DNA from: Denitratimonas sp035703435
Lineage (GTDB): Bacteria > Pseudomonadota > Gammaproteobacteria > Xanthomonadales > Xanthomonadaceae
Direction of reading: 5' to 3'
DNA: 64,000 bases
Assembly (NCBI GenBank): GCA_035703435.1
Contig: DASSYF010000022.1
Location: 1-64,000, forward strand
Positions 7,371 through 15,290 of the stretch are shown one piece after another. A program made the position numbers and the translations under genes. Position 1 is the first letter of the stretch, and every line of letters starts with the position of its first letter. The notes under the pieces were generated by a model. The model saw only the letters and a list, made by a program, of their open reading frames with translations, searched no databases and was not told where the DNA came from.

Positions 7371-9073
7371 GCATTGCCTCCTTCCGGCACCAGGCGCTTG
7401 ATCATCGTGAGACGGTTGCCCTGCCCGTCCGTTCGCGGGCTGATCGACCAATGATCCATCAAACTCTCAATGAAGTTGATGCCAAGGCCGCCGGGACGGC
7501 ACTCGGAGAGATCACGCGGCCGCAATTGACTGGCATCGACGGGCGCGGCTTCGTCCAGCACTTCGAACACCACGTCGTCCGCACGGCGTTTGACACGCAG
7601 GCGGATCATCGCCTGACAAGGGCCGCCATGGCCATGACGAATGATATTGGTACAGGCCTCGTCCACCGCCAATACCAAGGATTGGCGCAACTGCGACTCC
7701 ACCCCGGCACGCGCCAAGGCGGCGCTGAGCGCACGACGCATGCCCGACAGCTCGCTGGGCTGGGCTGGAAAACCGTAGTCCAGCTCATACTCACCCGACA
7801 CCACGACCTGACCGGAAATCAGCATCAGGGTGATGTCATCGGTGACCTCGAGGCGACGCAAGCTTCGAATCAGTGCACGCAAGCGCGGCTCAGGTGCCAG
7901 GCCGGCATAGCGTCGCAGCAACTCGGCCACGCCCTCCACGCCCAGCGGCACACGCGAGGCATGACGAACGTCGGTCACGCCATCGGAAAACAGGTACAAG
8001 CTGGCATCGGACAGAGAACAGGTCTGCTCGGGAAAACTCAGGCGTCGCAGGATACCCAGCGGCGGCGCCTCGGCTTCGAAGGAATCGAGCGCACCTTCCG
8101 CACCGACTCGCAACAAGGGTGGAAATCCGGCATTGGCCCAGACTACTTCGTGCGTGGCTGGGTCGTAGTGACCTGCGACGGCGCACACGAACATGCCCGG
8201 CGCAATCGCCTCGCCCAGTTCGTCATTGACTTGCGCCAACCAGTCCGATGGCCGCAAGCCGTCCTTGCCGGCCCAACGCAAAAGGCTCGCACACCGCACC
8301 ATCAGGAAGGAGGCATCCAGCCCCTTGCCGGCGACATCACCCACGGTGAAGCCAATGCGCCCATCGGGCAGGTCGAAAAAATCGTAGAAGTCGCCGGAAA
8401 TCTCGCGCGCCGACAGGTTGATCGCACGCACCGGATAGGCACCCCGTCGTCGCCGAGGCAGGAGCGAGCGCTGCAAGCGCCGCGCCATGCCGAGTTCACG
8501 CCGGATACGGTTCTGCTCGACCAGTTCCTCGGCCATGCGCGCACCATTGAGCGCCAAGGCCATCGGCGCCGCCAAGACCCGCAACGCCGCCATGTCGGCC
8601 TCGTCGAACAGGCGTTCACCGCGCTTGTTGATGAGTTCGATCGCGCCGATCGCGCCCTGTGCGGTCAACAAGGGCGCGCACAGCAGGCTTCGGGTGGAAA
8701 ATCCGGTCTGCACATCGCTGGAGGTGTGGAAGTCCGGATCGGCATAGGCATCACGCACCAGTTGCGCACTGCGACTGGCGACCGCACGCCCCACGATGCC
8801 TTGACCTAGCGGGATGCGCAGGCCGAGCACGTCCACCGGTCCCTGACAGGCGCGGCATTCCAAGACTTCGGCTTTGGGATCGAGCAAAAACACGCTGACG
8901 GCTTCTGCATCCAGATAGTCGGCGACAAATCGGGTCGACTCCCGCAAGGTTCGCGACAAATCCACCGATATCGCCAACTTCTGGCTGATGTCGGCGATGA
9001 AGGCCAGAAGATCGCCAGCGCCGGCGCCTCCTCCGTTCGCGGCCAGTCTCGGCGCGGCGCTCGCCTCGTTCAT
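7367..9073 (-). CDS. GAF / SpoIIE phosphatase / HATPase signalling protein
   Basis: A 568-residue soluble protein with three domains. A GAF sensor (about 25-185) is followed by a PP2C-type SpoIIE/RsbU phosphatase (about 205-425) with the metal-binding motifs SGDFYDFF, GDVAGKGL, DGVTD and DDITLML. Last comes a GHKL/HATPase_c domain (about 440-560) with N-box VDEACTNIIRHG and G-box PGGLGINFI, as in anti-sigma kinases of the RsbW/SpoIIAB type. Phosphatase and kinase for a STAS partner are thus fused in one chain. It overlaps pssA upstream (ATGA) and the STAS gene downstream (ATGA). A longer frame upstream lies inside pssA and is a shadow. Confidence 0.9.
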   Translation of the reverse strand: MNEASAAPRLAANGGGAGAGDLLAFIADISQKLAISVDLSRTLRESTRFVADYLDAEAVSVFLLDPKAEVLECRACQGPVDVLGLRIPLGQGIVGRAVASRSAQLVRDAYADPDFHTSSDVQTGFSTRSLLCAPLLTAQGAIGAIELINKRGERLFDEADMAALRVLAAPMALALNGARMAEELVEQNRIRRELGMARRLQRSLLPRRRRGAYPVRAINLSAREISGDFYDFFDLPDGRIGFTVGDVAGKGLDASFLMVRCASLLRWAGKDGLRPSDWLAQVNDELGEAIAPGMFVCAVAGHYDPATHEVVWANAGFPPLLRVGAEGALDSFEAEAPPLGILRRLSFPEQTCSLSDASLYLFSDGVTDVRHASRVPLGVEGVAELLRRYAGLAPEPRLRALIRSLRRLEVTDDITLMLISGQVVVSGEYELDYGFPAQPSELSGMRRALSAALARAGVESQLRQSLVLAVDEACTNIIRHGHGGPCQAMIRLRVKRRADDVVFEVLDEAAPVDASQLRPRDLSECRPGGLGINFIESLMDHWSISPRTDGQGNRLTMIKRLVPEGGNA

Positions 9074-9849
9074 CCGCTTGCCGACGATGAGGCGCGCGGC
9101 CGCCGGATACGCGAGATCGCCCAATACAGCGGGCCGGACAAGAGGTACACGGTGCAACCGACCAGCAGCACGCGCGGTGGGTCGATCGCCAGCAACACGA
9201 GGATCAGCAATGCCAGCAACACCGCCATGAAGGGCACGCGCCCACCGAATGGCAGTGACTTGAAACTGAAGTAGCGAATCCGACTGACCATCAACAGCCC
9301 CGCAATCACGGTCACGCCCAAGGCGATCCAGCGCACTTGTCCACCGGTGAAATTGAAACGACTGTCCAAGGTCCAGACGAAGCTCATCATCACCGCGGCC
9401 GCAGCCGGGCTCGCCAATCCAATGAACCAACGTTTGTCCACCACACCCACCTGGGTGTTGAAGCGCGCCAGACGCAAGGCCGCGCAGGCGGCGTACAGAA
9501 ACGCCGCCGACCATCCGATCTTGCCGGGGATCGGACCATCAAACTGCAGTTCCACCAAGGCCCAGTGGTACATCACCAAGGCCGGCGCCATGCCGAAACT
9601 CACCAGATCGGCGAGCGAATCGTATTGCACGCCGAAATCGCTCTGGGTGCCGGTCATGCGCGCCACGCGGCCATCCAGGCCATCGAGCACCGCCGCGATG
9701 AAGACCGCGATGGCGGCATCGGAAAATCGTCCTTGAGTCGCCGCGATGATGGCGTAGAAACCCGCAAACAAGCCCCCCGAGGTAAACAGATTAGGCAGCA
9801 AGTAGATGCCCTTGGGACGCGGACGTGCGGATGGTGGTTGCTGTTCCAT
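9070..9849 (-). CDS. pssA: CDP-diacylglycerol--serine O-phosphatidyltransferase PssA
   Basis: A 259-residue membrane enzyme that makes phosphatidylserine from CDP-diacylglycerol and serine, the first step to phosphatidylethanolamine. The CDP-alcohol phosphotransferase motif DGx2ARx8Gx3Dx3D is complete (DGRVARMTGTQ...D...D, about residues 60-82), followed by FGMAPALVMYHW, and several hydrophobic segments follow. It begins with LPNLFTSGGLFAGFY, typical of the type II (pssA) class. The ATG at 9849 has AGGAA 6 bases upstream; a frame extending to 10347 runs through the gene on the other strand and is not real. It is the first gene of the unit that continues into the lipid transporter. Confidence 0.93.
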   Translation of the reverse strand: MEQQPPSARPRPKGIYLLPNLFTSGGLFAGFYAIIAATQGRFSDAAIAVFIAAVLDGLDGRVARMTGTQSDFGVQYDSLADLVSFGMAPALVMYHWALVELQFDGPIPGKIGWSAAFLYAACAALRLARFNTQVGVVDKRWFIGLASPAAAAVMMSFVWTLDSRFNFTGGQVRWIALGVTVIAGLLMVSRIRYFSFKSLPFGGRVPFMAVLLALLILVLLAIDPPRVLLVGCTVYLLSGPLYWAISRIRRPRASSSASG

Positions 9850-9960
9850 GATGATTCCTGAGCGGATACGCGCCAGTTTAGCGTGATGGCCTGCCATCAC
9901 CAGCGGCTTTGGTGCACACTTGTCACACAGGGACACTTTTCGAACTGCCGGAGTTGAACC

Positions 9961-10401
9961 ATGCGAATCCTCCCCATCGTCATTGCCACGGCCGCACTGC
10001 TCGGTTTCACCCTCGCCCACGCCACCGACGTGTATCGCTGGACCGACGACAAGGGCGTGACCCACTTTGCCGATGCGCCGCCGCAAGGCGTCAAGTTCGA
10101 GCGGGTTGACGTACGTACGGGCGCAGTCAGCCAAGCGTCGGAGGAAAAAGCAGCAGACGCCGAGGCCGCCAAGGCCAAGGCTGAAGCCGACGCTGCCACC
10201 GCAGCCGCGAAGGCCGAGCGTTGCCGAATCGCCGAGTCCAACCTTACCAACCTGCGCGCCGGCGTGGCCATGATGGCCGATGCGAGCGGCCAGGCCCGCT
10301 ATCTGACCGAGGATGAGCAGAAGGCGCAGATCGCCAACAACGAACAACTCGTGAAGGACAACTGCGCGGGGAGCGACACAGCGAGTTCCGACGGCGCCTG
10401 A
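9961..10401 (+). CDS. Exported DUF4124-domain protein
   Basis: 146 residues. A signal peptide (cleavage after LAHA, about residue 21) is followed directly by a DUF4124 domain (DVYRWTDDKGVTHFADAPP). Next comes an Ala/Lys/Glu-rich helical stretch (about 60-95), then a C-terminal segment with two cysteines (CRIAESNL and DNCAGS). DUF4124 proteins are small periplasmic proteins of unknown function that are abundant in Xanthomonadales. CCGGAG precedes the ATG. A second DUF4124 gene follows after only 2 bases, so the two are probably co-transcribed. Confidence 0.8.
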   Translation: MRILPIVIATAALLGFTLAHATDVYRWTDDKGVTHFADAPPQGVKFERVDVRTGAVSQASEEKAADAEAAKAKAEADAATAAAKAERCRIAESNLTNLRAGVAMMADASGQARYLTEDEQKAQIANNEQLVKDNCAGSDTASSDGA

Positions 10402-10403
10402 GC

Positions 10404-10685
10404 GTGCGTTCGTTCCTGCTTGGCATGCTCGCGGCCGTCGCCCTGCTGGCGGCCGCAGCAGCGTACGTCTGGGTCTACATGCCGGAACGCCTGCCCAAGG
10501 AATGGCGCCGCGCCAATGTCAACTCGCAGGATTACATGCCAACGATCTACCGCTGGCACGACGCGCAAGGCAACCTGCACATCACCGACCAACCGCCGGC
10601 TGATCGGCCTTGGGAAGCGGTGAAGATCGACCCCAACCGCAATTTGGTACCCGCAAACCAACTTCCGCGCGACCCAGATCGATGA
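10404..10685 (+). CDS. Small membrane-anchored DUF4124 protein
   Basis: 93 residues starting at GTG. One N-terminal hydrophobic segment (about residues 4-24) without a clear cleavage site suggests a membrane anchor. The rest is a DUF4124-like domain (PTIYRWHDAQGNLHITDQPP). It is two bases downstream of the related exported protein. The second copy keeps the YRW-D-x-G-x-x-H-x-TD core, so the pair probably arose by duplication. Function unknown. Confidence 0.75.
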   Translation: MRSFLLGMLAAVALLAAAAAYVWVYMPERLPKEWRRANVNSQDYMPTIYRWHDAQGNLHITDQPPADRPWEAVKIDPNRNLVPANQLPRDPDR

Positions 10686-10728
10686 GCCAGGCTCGTCCCG
10701 CGAGCCGAGGCCGCCACGTTCAGCGCGA

Positions 10729-10757
10729 TTGACGCACCAGCGTTTCGCCATCATACT
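10729..10757 (+). promoter_or_regulatory. Sigma-70 promoter of rplU-rpmA
   Basis: TTGACG (10729-10734) and CATACT (10752-10757) are separated by exactly 17 bases and lie 95 bases upstream of the rplU start codon. The match to the vegetative consensus and the position before a ribosomal protein operon support the call. Confidence 0.65.
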
Positions 10758-10851
10758 TGCGAGTCTGCTGTTGCGCCCGATAACGGCGTTCAGCAGGTCC
10801 ATGCCGACCAGGCTTCGTCTGGTTCGAGAATAACTACAGAGGTAATCCACT

Positions 10852-11163
10852 ATGTCGTATGCAGTCATTGTGACCGGCGGCAAGCAGTATCGCGTGATGG
10901 AAGGCGAATATCTGCGTGTCGAGAAATTGGAAGCCGAGGTCGGCTCCACGGTCGAATTCGACCAGGTTCTGCTCGTGGGCAGTGGCGAGAACGTGCGCTT
11001 GGGCGACGCCATCAAGGGCGCCAAGGTCACCGCGACGATCAGGTCGCACGGCCGTGCCGACAAGGTGCGCATCATCAAGTTCCGCCGCCGCAAGCACCAT
11101 CGCAAGCAGCAGGGCCACCGTCAGCACTACACCGAAATCCAGATCGCCAGCATTGCTGGTTGA
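10852..11163 (+). CDS. rplU: 50S ribosomal protein L21
   Basis: 103 residues, the usual length. It starts MSYAVIVTGGKQYRV and contains the L21 signature KVRIIKFRRRKHHRKQQGHRQ near the C terminus. L21 binds 23S rRNA in the large subunit. GAGG precedes the ATG. It is followed by rpmA, as in most bacteria, and driven by the promoter at 10729. Confidence 0.97.
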   Translation: MSYAVIVTGGKQYRVMEGEYLRVEKLEAEVGSTVEFDQVLLVGSGENVRLGDAIKGAKVTATIRSHGRADKVRIIKFRRRKHHRKQQGHRQHYTEIQIASIAG

Positions 11164-11185
11164 TCCCGCGCAGGAGACTTGAGTC

Positions 11186-11437
11186 ATGGCACATAAAAAG
11201 GCAGGCGGCAGTACCCGTAACGGCCGCGATTCCAATCCCAAGTACTTGGGCGTGAAGGTGTATGGCGGCCAGGCGATCGACGCCGGCAACATCATCGTGC
11301 GTCAGCGCGGTACGCAGTTCCACCCCGGCAATGGTGTCGGCATCGGCCGCGACCATACCCTGTTCGCACTGGTCGATGGCACGGTCGAGTTTTCGGTCAA
11401 GGGCGCCAACAAGCGCCGCATGGTGAGCGTGGCCTGA
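11186..11437 (+). CDS. rpmA: 50S ribosomal protein L27
   Basis: 83 residues. It begins MAHKKAGGSTRNGRDSNPK, the conserved N-terminal arm that reaches the peptidyl-transferase centre, and contains IIVRQRGTQFHPG. GGAG is placed before the ATG. A strong intrinsic terminator follows 27 bases after the stop, and the GTPase gene obgE, commonly next in other genomes, is not here. Confidence 0.97.
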   Translation: MAHKKAGGSTRNGRDSNPKYLGVKVYGGQAIDAGNIIVRQRGTQFHPGNGVGIGRDHTLFALVDGTVEFSVKGANKRRMVSVA

Positions 11438-11464
11438 TCCGGCGCATCCCCACCGGTTACCCAT

Positions 11465-11490
11465 AAAAACCCCGCTTCGGCGGGGTTTTT
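11465..11490 (+). terminator. Intrinsic terminator of rplU-rpmA
   Basis: AAAAACCCCGC, a TTCG tetraloop, then GCGGGGTTTTT: an 11-bp perfect stem ending in a U tract, immediately after rpmA. Confidence 0.93.
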
Positions 11491-11591
11491 GCGTTCTGGT
11501 TGCCTTGAACATTGTTTCACGCACTCACACGCTGCTGCTGAAGCGATGCGGCGAAGTCGCGGAGTCTGATGCACGGCTTCCATAATGGATC

Positions 11592-11798
11592 CTGACTACC
11601 CCATCCCTCAGCCAATTCCATGCCCTTCGTTGTCGAAAATTCCACAAAACATGCGGGCTTTCGTAGAGCGCAGCTTGCTGCGTTGGGCGACCCGAAAAGC
11701 CGAGGCAGCGCAGCAAGCTACGCTCTACAAAGGCGCCGGTTCTGCGGCATTTCACGGGTCAGGCGGTCACGGCCTGGCTGAGTCATGGGGCTAGTCAG
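11592..11798. repeat. 207-bp MITE-like element with terminal inverted repeats
   Basis: The ends are near-perfect inverted repeats of about 24 bp: CTGACTACCCCATCCCTCAG... at 11592-11614 and its reverse complement, with a few differences, at 11775-11798. Inside is a second, 20-bp inverted repeat with one mismatch (GTAGAGCGCAGCTTGCTGCG at 11663-11682 and 11709-11728). No gene is encoded. The layout (terminal repeats, internal hairpin, non-coding) is that of a non-autonomous mobile element or a large intergenic palindrome. The remaining gap, 11799-11931, holds only a short GCGTCGCAGCGATCGCAATGAC repeat unit before proS. Confidence 0.65.
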
Positions 11799-11931
11799 CC
11801 TATGGATTGCGTCGCAGCGATCGCAATGACATCGTTTTGACCTGGTCCATTGTTGCTTGGACGCACCGATGGCCTCATCCAGCCAGCACGCACGCTACAA
11901 TGCGCGGCTCAGTTTCCATGTGAAGTCCGCC

Positions 11932-13641
11932 ATGCGTCTGTCGCAATTCCACCTTGCCACCACCCGTGAAACCCCGGCCGACGCCGAGATCGTCAGCCAT
12001 CAGCTGATGTTGCGCACCGGCATGATCCATAAGCTGGCGGCCGGCATTTACACCTGGACGCCTCTGGGCCTGCGCGTTCTGCGCCGGGTGGAAACGGTGG
12101 TGCGCGAGGAAATGAACCGCGCCGGTGCCATCGAGATGCTGATGCCCTCGATCCAGCCACGCGAATTGTGGGAAGAGACCGGCCGCTGGCAAAAGTTTGG
12201 CGGGCAACTGTTGAAAATCCGTGACCGCAAGGAAGCCGAATACTGCTACGGCCCCACGCACGAGGAAGTCGTAACGGACTTTGCCCGCAATCAGTTGCAG
12301 TCCTACAAGCAATTGCCAATCAATTTCTATCAGATCCAGACCAAGTTCCGCGACGAAATCCGTCCGCGTTTTGGAGTGATGCGGGCACGCGAGTTCCTGA
12401 TGAAGGATGCCTATTCCTTCCACCTCACGCCCGAGTGTCTGGAGCGCGGCTACTACACCATGCACGATGCGTATTCCCGCATTTTCACCCGCTTGGGTTT
12501 GAAGTTCCGTGCGGTCAAGGCCGATTCGGGTGCGATCGGTGGTGATGCGTCACAGGAATTTCATGTGCTGGCCGACTCGGGTGAAGACGCCATCGCGTTT
12601 TCCGATGGATCGCAGTACGCCGCCAATCTCGAAGCCGCCGAGGCGTTGGCGCCAAAGGGCCCGCGTCCTGCCGCAAGCGAGGACCTGCGCGAGGTGGCCA
12701 CCCCGACACAGAAAAGTTGTGCGGATGTGGCGTCCCATCTAGGTATAGAGCTTTCCCGCACGGTGAAGTCCTTGGCTTACGTGGGCAGCGAAGGCTTCAC
12801 CCTGGTCCTGCTGCGCGGCGATCACGAAGCCAACGAGGTCAAGCTAGCGAAGGTGCCGGGTTTGGCCGAATCGCGCATGGCAACCGATGCTGAAATCATC
12901 GAACACCTGGGCTGTGAGCCGGGCTTCATCGGCCCGCGTGCGCCGCTCAAGCCGATCACCGTCATTGCCGATCGCACGGTGGCCATGATGGTCGATTTCG
13001 TCATCGGTGCAAACAAGGCAGGCTTCCATCTGGCGGGCGTCAATTTTGGCCGCGATCTGCCCGAACCCCATCTCGTCGCCGATGTGCGCAGCGTGCAGGA
13101 AGGCGATCCTTCGCCCGATGGCCGGGGTCAATTGCATCTGGCCCGGGGCATTGAAGTGGGCCACGTATTCCAGCTCGGGCAAAAATATGCCGAAGCCATG
13201 CAAGCCACGGTGCTGGATGAAAACGGCAAGAAACAAGTGATGTGGATGGGCTGCTACGGCATTGGTGTCTCGCGCATCGTGGCCGCGGCCATCGAACAGA
13301 ACCACGATCAGGCTGGCATCATCTGGCCCGAGCCGATGGCGCCTTGGCAAGTTGCGGTGTGCGTGATCAACCCGAAGAAGAACGAAGCCGTCAATCAGGC
13401 GGCACAGAAGCTCTACGAAGATTTGATCGCAGCCGGCATGGACCCGGTGCTGGATGATCGCGGCCTGCGCCCTGGTCCGATGTTTTCCGATATCGAACTG
13501 ATCGGCATCCCGCATCGGGTGGTGGTGTCCGAGCGTGGCCTGGCCGCCGGAACCTATGAATATCGCGCGCGTCGCGCCAGCGAGAACGAAGAACTCGACG
13601 AAGCCGGCCTGTTGACGCGCCTGGGCGTCACCCCGGCCTGA
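11932..13641 (+). CDS. proS: Proline--tRNA ligase (bacterial type with editing domain)
   Basis: A 569-residue class II aminoacyl-tRNA synthetase. Motif 1 region (MIHKLAAGIYTWTPLGLRVLRRV), motif 2 (RDEIRPRFGVMRAREFLMKDAYSFH) and motif 3 (GCYGIGVSRIVAA) are all present. The insertion between motifs 2 and 3 (about residues 225-405) is the YbaK-like editing domain that hydrolyses Ala-tRNAPro. The C-terminal anticodon-binding domain contains DDRGLRPGPMFSDIELIGIPHRVVV. ATG at 11932 (MRLSQFHL) is the family start; an upstream in-frame extension of 25 residues is not conserved-looking. Monocistronic. Confidence 0.96.
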   Translation: MRLSQFHLATTRETPADAEIVSHQLMLRTGMIHKLAAGIYTWTPLGLRVLRRVETVVREEMNRAGAIEMLMPSIQPRELWEETGRWQKFGGQLLKIRDRKEAEYCYGPTHEEVVTDFARNQLQSYKQLPINFYQIQTKFRDEIRPRFGVMRAREFLMKDAYSFHLTPECLERGYYTMHDAYSRIFTRLGLKFRAVKADSGAIGGDASQEFHVLADSGEDAIAFSDGSQYAANLEAAEALAPKGPRPAASEDLREVATPTQKSCADVASHLGIELSRTVKSLAYVGSEGFTLVLLRGDHEANEVKLAKVPGLAESRMATDAEIIEHLGCEPGFIGPRAPLKPITVIADRTVAMMVDFVIGANKAGFHLAGVNFGRDLPEPHLVADVRSVQEGDPSPDGRGQLHLARGIEVGHVFQLGQKYAEAMQATVLDENGKKQVMWMGCYGIGVSRIVAAAIEQNHDQAGIIWPEPMAPWQVAVCVINPKKNEAVNQAAQKLYEDLIAAGMDPVLDDRGLRPGPMFSDIELIGIPHRVVVSERGLAAGTYEYRARRASENEELDEAGLLTRLGVTPA

Positions 13642-13679
13642 TTCGGGCCGGGCGGAAACCGACGCTTTCGCCGCACGCG

Positions 13680-14522
13680 TCACTCACCGCGGCGAAATGC
13701 GCGCGCCACCGCAGACCACGCGCGCGTGGCGAAGGCCCGCGGTGAAGCACTGGGTGCCATCAGCGCAATCACCTTGGCCTCGTCCTCGCGCAGTTGCATC
13801 GACAGCTTCGCCTCCCATTCGCGCTTGATCTGGTCGCGCTGGATCTGGCTCTGCAATTGACGCCGGGTATTGGCGTCGAGCTTCTCCCGCGAGAGCGTTG
13901 GCAAATCACGCAATAGATAGCGGCCGATACGATCGAAGGCCTCGTCGGTGAGCGCGTCGGCTGTCCAGGTACTGGTCAAGATGCCAAAGGCCTCGACATT
14001 GCTCACGCTGAGCTTCAAGTTCCCACTCTCGGCCGACGCCACGGCGTGTACTTTCACCGGAATACGACCCCGCGCCTGAAAGCGTCCGGAAATCACCTCG
14101 CCGTTGGCGTTCTTGGAAACATCGTGAAGGCCCGACAGGTGATGGTTCTGCAAAATGCCACCGATGAAACGGACCTTGCTTGGCGTGTCGGCCACGACCA
14201 AGGTGCAGTCACCCGGCGATGCTTGTGCGGCGAAGACGAACTCAATTTCGTGCTGGGCTGCCCCAGGCACGATGCGGCAGTCGAAAGGCGCTTCGCCGAA
14301 AGCCACGACCTCGCCATAGCCCGCTATCGCATAGCTGAGACGAATGCGACGTTCGGCCGCCACCAGCGACTTGCCAAATCGGGTCAGGTACTCGCCCAGT
14401 CGCACGGCGGCGGGCTGAAGCTGCTCTTTCCAGTGCTTCTCGCGTGCCAGACGTTCAGCCTCACCGGCCTCATCGGCATTGCGCCGCGCAGCTTCCTGTT
14501 CCAGCTCGTCGAGCAAGCCCAT
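13680..14522 (-). CDS. Conserved-looking protein of unknown function
   Basis: 280 residues, not recognised. There is no signal peptide or membrane segment. The N-terminal about 70 residues are charged and helical (MGLLDELEQEAARRNADEAGEAERLAREKH begins the protein). The middle is rich in beta-prone segments (about 85-190, with LPVK/VHAV and LKLSVSNVEAFG). The C-terminal about 80 residues are again strongly helical (LSREKLDANTRRQLQSQI..., charged coiled-coil character). Coding character is good: no competing frame and GC-rich third positions. It is a single gene converging on proS, with 295 bases to the next gene. It could be a scaffold or DNA/membrane-periphery protein; no function is proposed. 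Confidence 0.7.
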   Translation of the reverse strand: MGLLDELEQEAARRNADEAGEAERLAREKHWKEQLQPAAVRLGEYLTRFGKSLVAAERRIRLSYAIAGYGEVVAFGEAPFDCRIVPGAAQHEIEFVFAAQASPGDCTLVVADTPSKVRFIGGILQNHHLSGLHDVSKNANGEVISGRFQARGRIPVKVHAVASAESGNLKLSVSNVEAFGILTSTWTADALTDEAFDRIGRYLLRDLPTLSREKLDANTRRQLQSQIQRDQIKREWEAKLSMQLREDEAKVIALMAPSASPRAFATRAWSAVARAFRRGE

Positions 14523-14658
14523 GATCGTTCCTCACGCCACCACACATTCCCGGATGGCTAACGCTATCGCCTGAACCACAGGTTCGCAAGCCCAAAAATC
14601 CATCAACGAATGCACTGGCAGACGCACATCCTGCGGCATTATTTAACACTTCCAGTCC

Positions 14659-14687
14659 TTGTCAAATAACCCACATCTGAGTACTCT
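14659..14687 (+). promoter_or_regulatory. Possible promoter of the H-NS-like gene
   Basis: TTGTCA (14659-14664) and TACTCT (14682-14687) with a 17-base spacer, inside the locally AT-richer gap 14560-14760 that precedes the H-NS-like gene. The -10 match is weak. The AT-rich gap itself would be a natural site for H-NS autoregulation. Confidence 0.35.
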
Positions 14688-14817
14688 CGTGCGCGCAGGC
14701 CGCCAATATCTCAAGCAAATTCAATCTTGAAACAAGGTCGTGGCAATTTGCTGCCGCATTCATAAGCCGCCATTGGTCAGCCTGGCACTCTCACTCCCTT
14801 CATTCATGAGCGTATCC

Positions 14818-15195
14818 ATGAGCATTGACCTTACTACTCTGTCGCCCAAAGCCCTGCAGAAACTCATTTCTGATGCCACCCGCGAACAAAAGCGCAAAAA
14901 GAAGCGCGCTCCGATCGCCAAGGTTCGCGCCAAACTGACCAAGGTGGCCAAGGCCGAGGGCTACACCTTGAGCGAACTGTTCGGCAACGGCGGAGCCGCC
15001 AGCAGCGCAGCGCCGGCAAAATCCAGAGGCCGCAAAACCACGCGCCTCGGCTCGGCCGGTCGCAAAGTCCCTGCCAAGTACCAGAATCCGGATAATCCGA
15101 AGGAAACCTGGACCGGACGTGGACGCTCGCCCTTGTGGTTCGCGGCCCTGATCGATGCCGGCAAGAGTCGCGACGATCTTCTGATCCGCGACTGA
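14818..15195 (+). CDS. H-NS family histone-like nucleoid protein
   Basis: 125 residues. The C-terminal third carries the H-NS DNA-binding motif (KYQNPDNPKETWTGRGRSPLW, residues about 90-112), with the GRGRxPxW loop that inserts in the minor groove of AT-rich DNA. The N-terminal helix (LTTLSPKALQKLISDATREQ) is the oligomerisation part, followed by a very basic stretch (KRKKKRAPIAKVRAKL) and an Ala/Ser-rich linker. Such proteins bridge DNA and silence horizontally acquired genes. ATG at 14818 was chosen; an in-frame ATG at 14806 is possible. A strong terminator follows. Confidence 0.88.
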   Translation: MSIDLTTLSPKALQKLISDATREQKRKKKRAPIAKVRAKLTKVAKAEGYTLSELFGNGGAASSAAPAKSRGRKTTRLGSAGRKVPAKYQNPDNPKETWTGRGRSPLWFAALIDAGKSRDDLLIRD

Positions 15196-15215
15196 TTGAT
15201 TTCAAGTTTGTGCCC

Positions 15216-15245
15216 ATGATCCCCGCTCGACGGGGATCATTTTCA
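15216..15245 (+). terminator. Intrinsic terminator of the H-NS-like gene
   Basis: ATGATCCCCG (15216-15225), a CTCGA loop, then CGGGGATCAT (15231-15240) followed by TTTTC. A 10-bp perfect stem with a U tract, 20 bases after the stop codon. Confidence 0.9.
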
Positions 15246-15290
15246 TGTGCCATCGAAGCGACCGCAGACGGATCGCCGAGAATCACCGCC

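Noticed and set aside
7371..7451. N-terminal extension of the STAS gene
   Set aside because: These codons lie inside the phosphatase gene in another frame; the ATG at 7370 overlaps the phosphatase stop and gives a standard STAS domain.
9074..9514. N-terminal extension of the SpoIIE-type phosphatase
   Set aside because: The extension is read through pssA in the wrong frame; ATG at 9073 overlaps the pssA stop and starts a normal protein.
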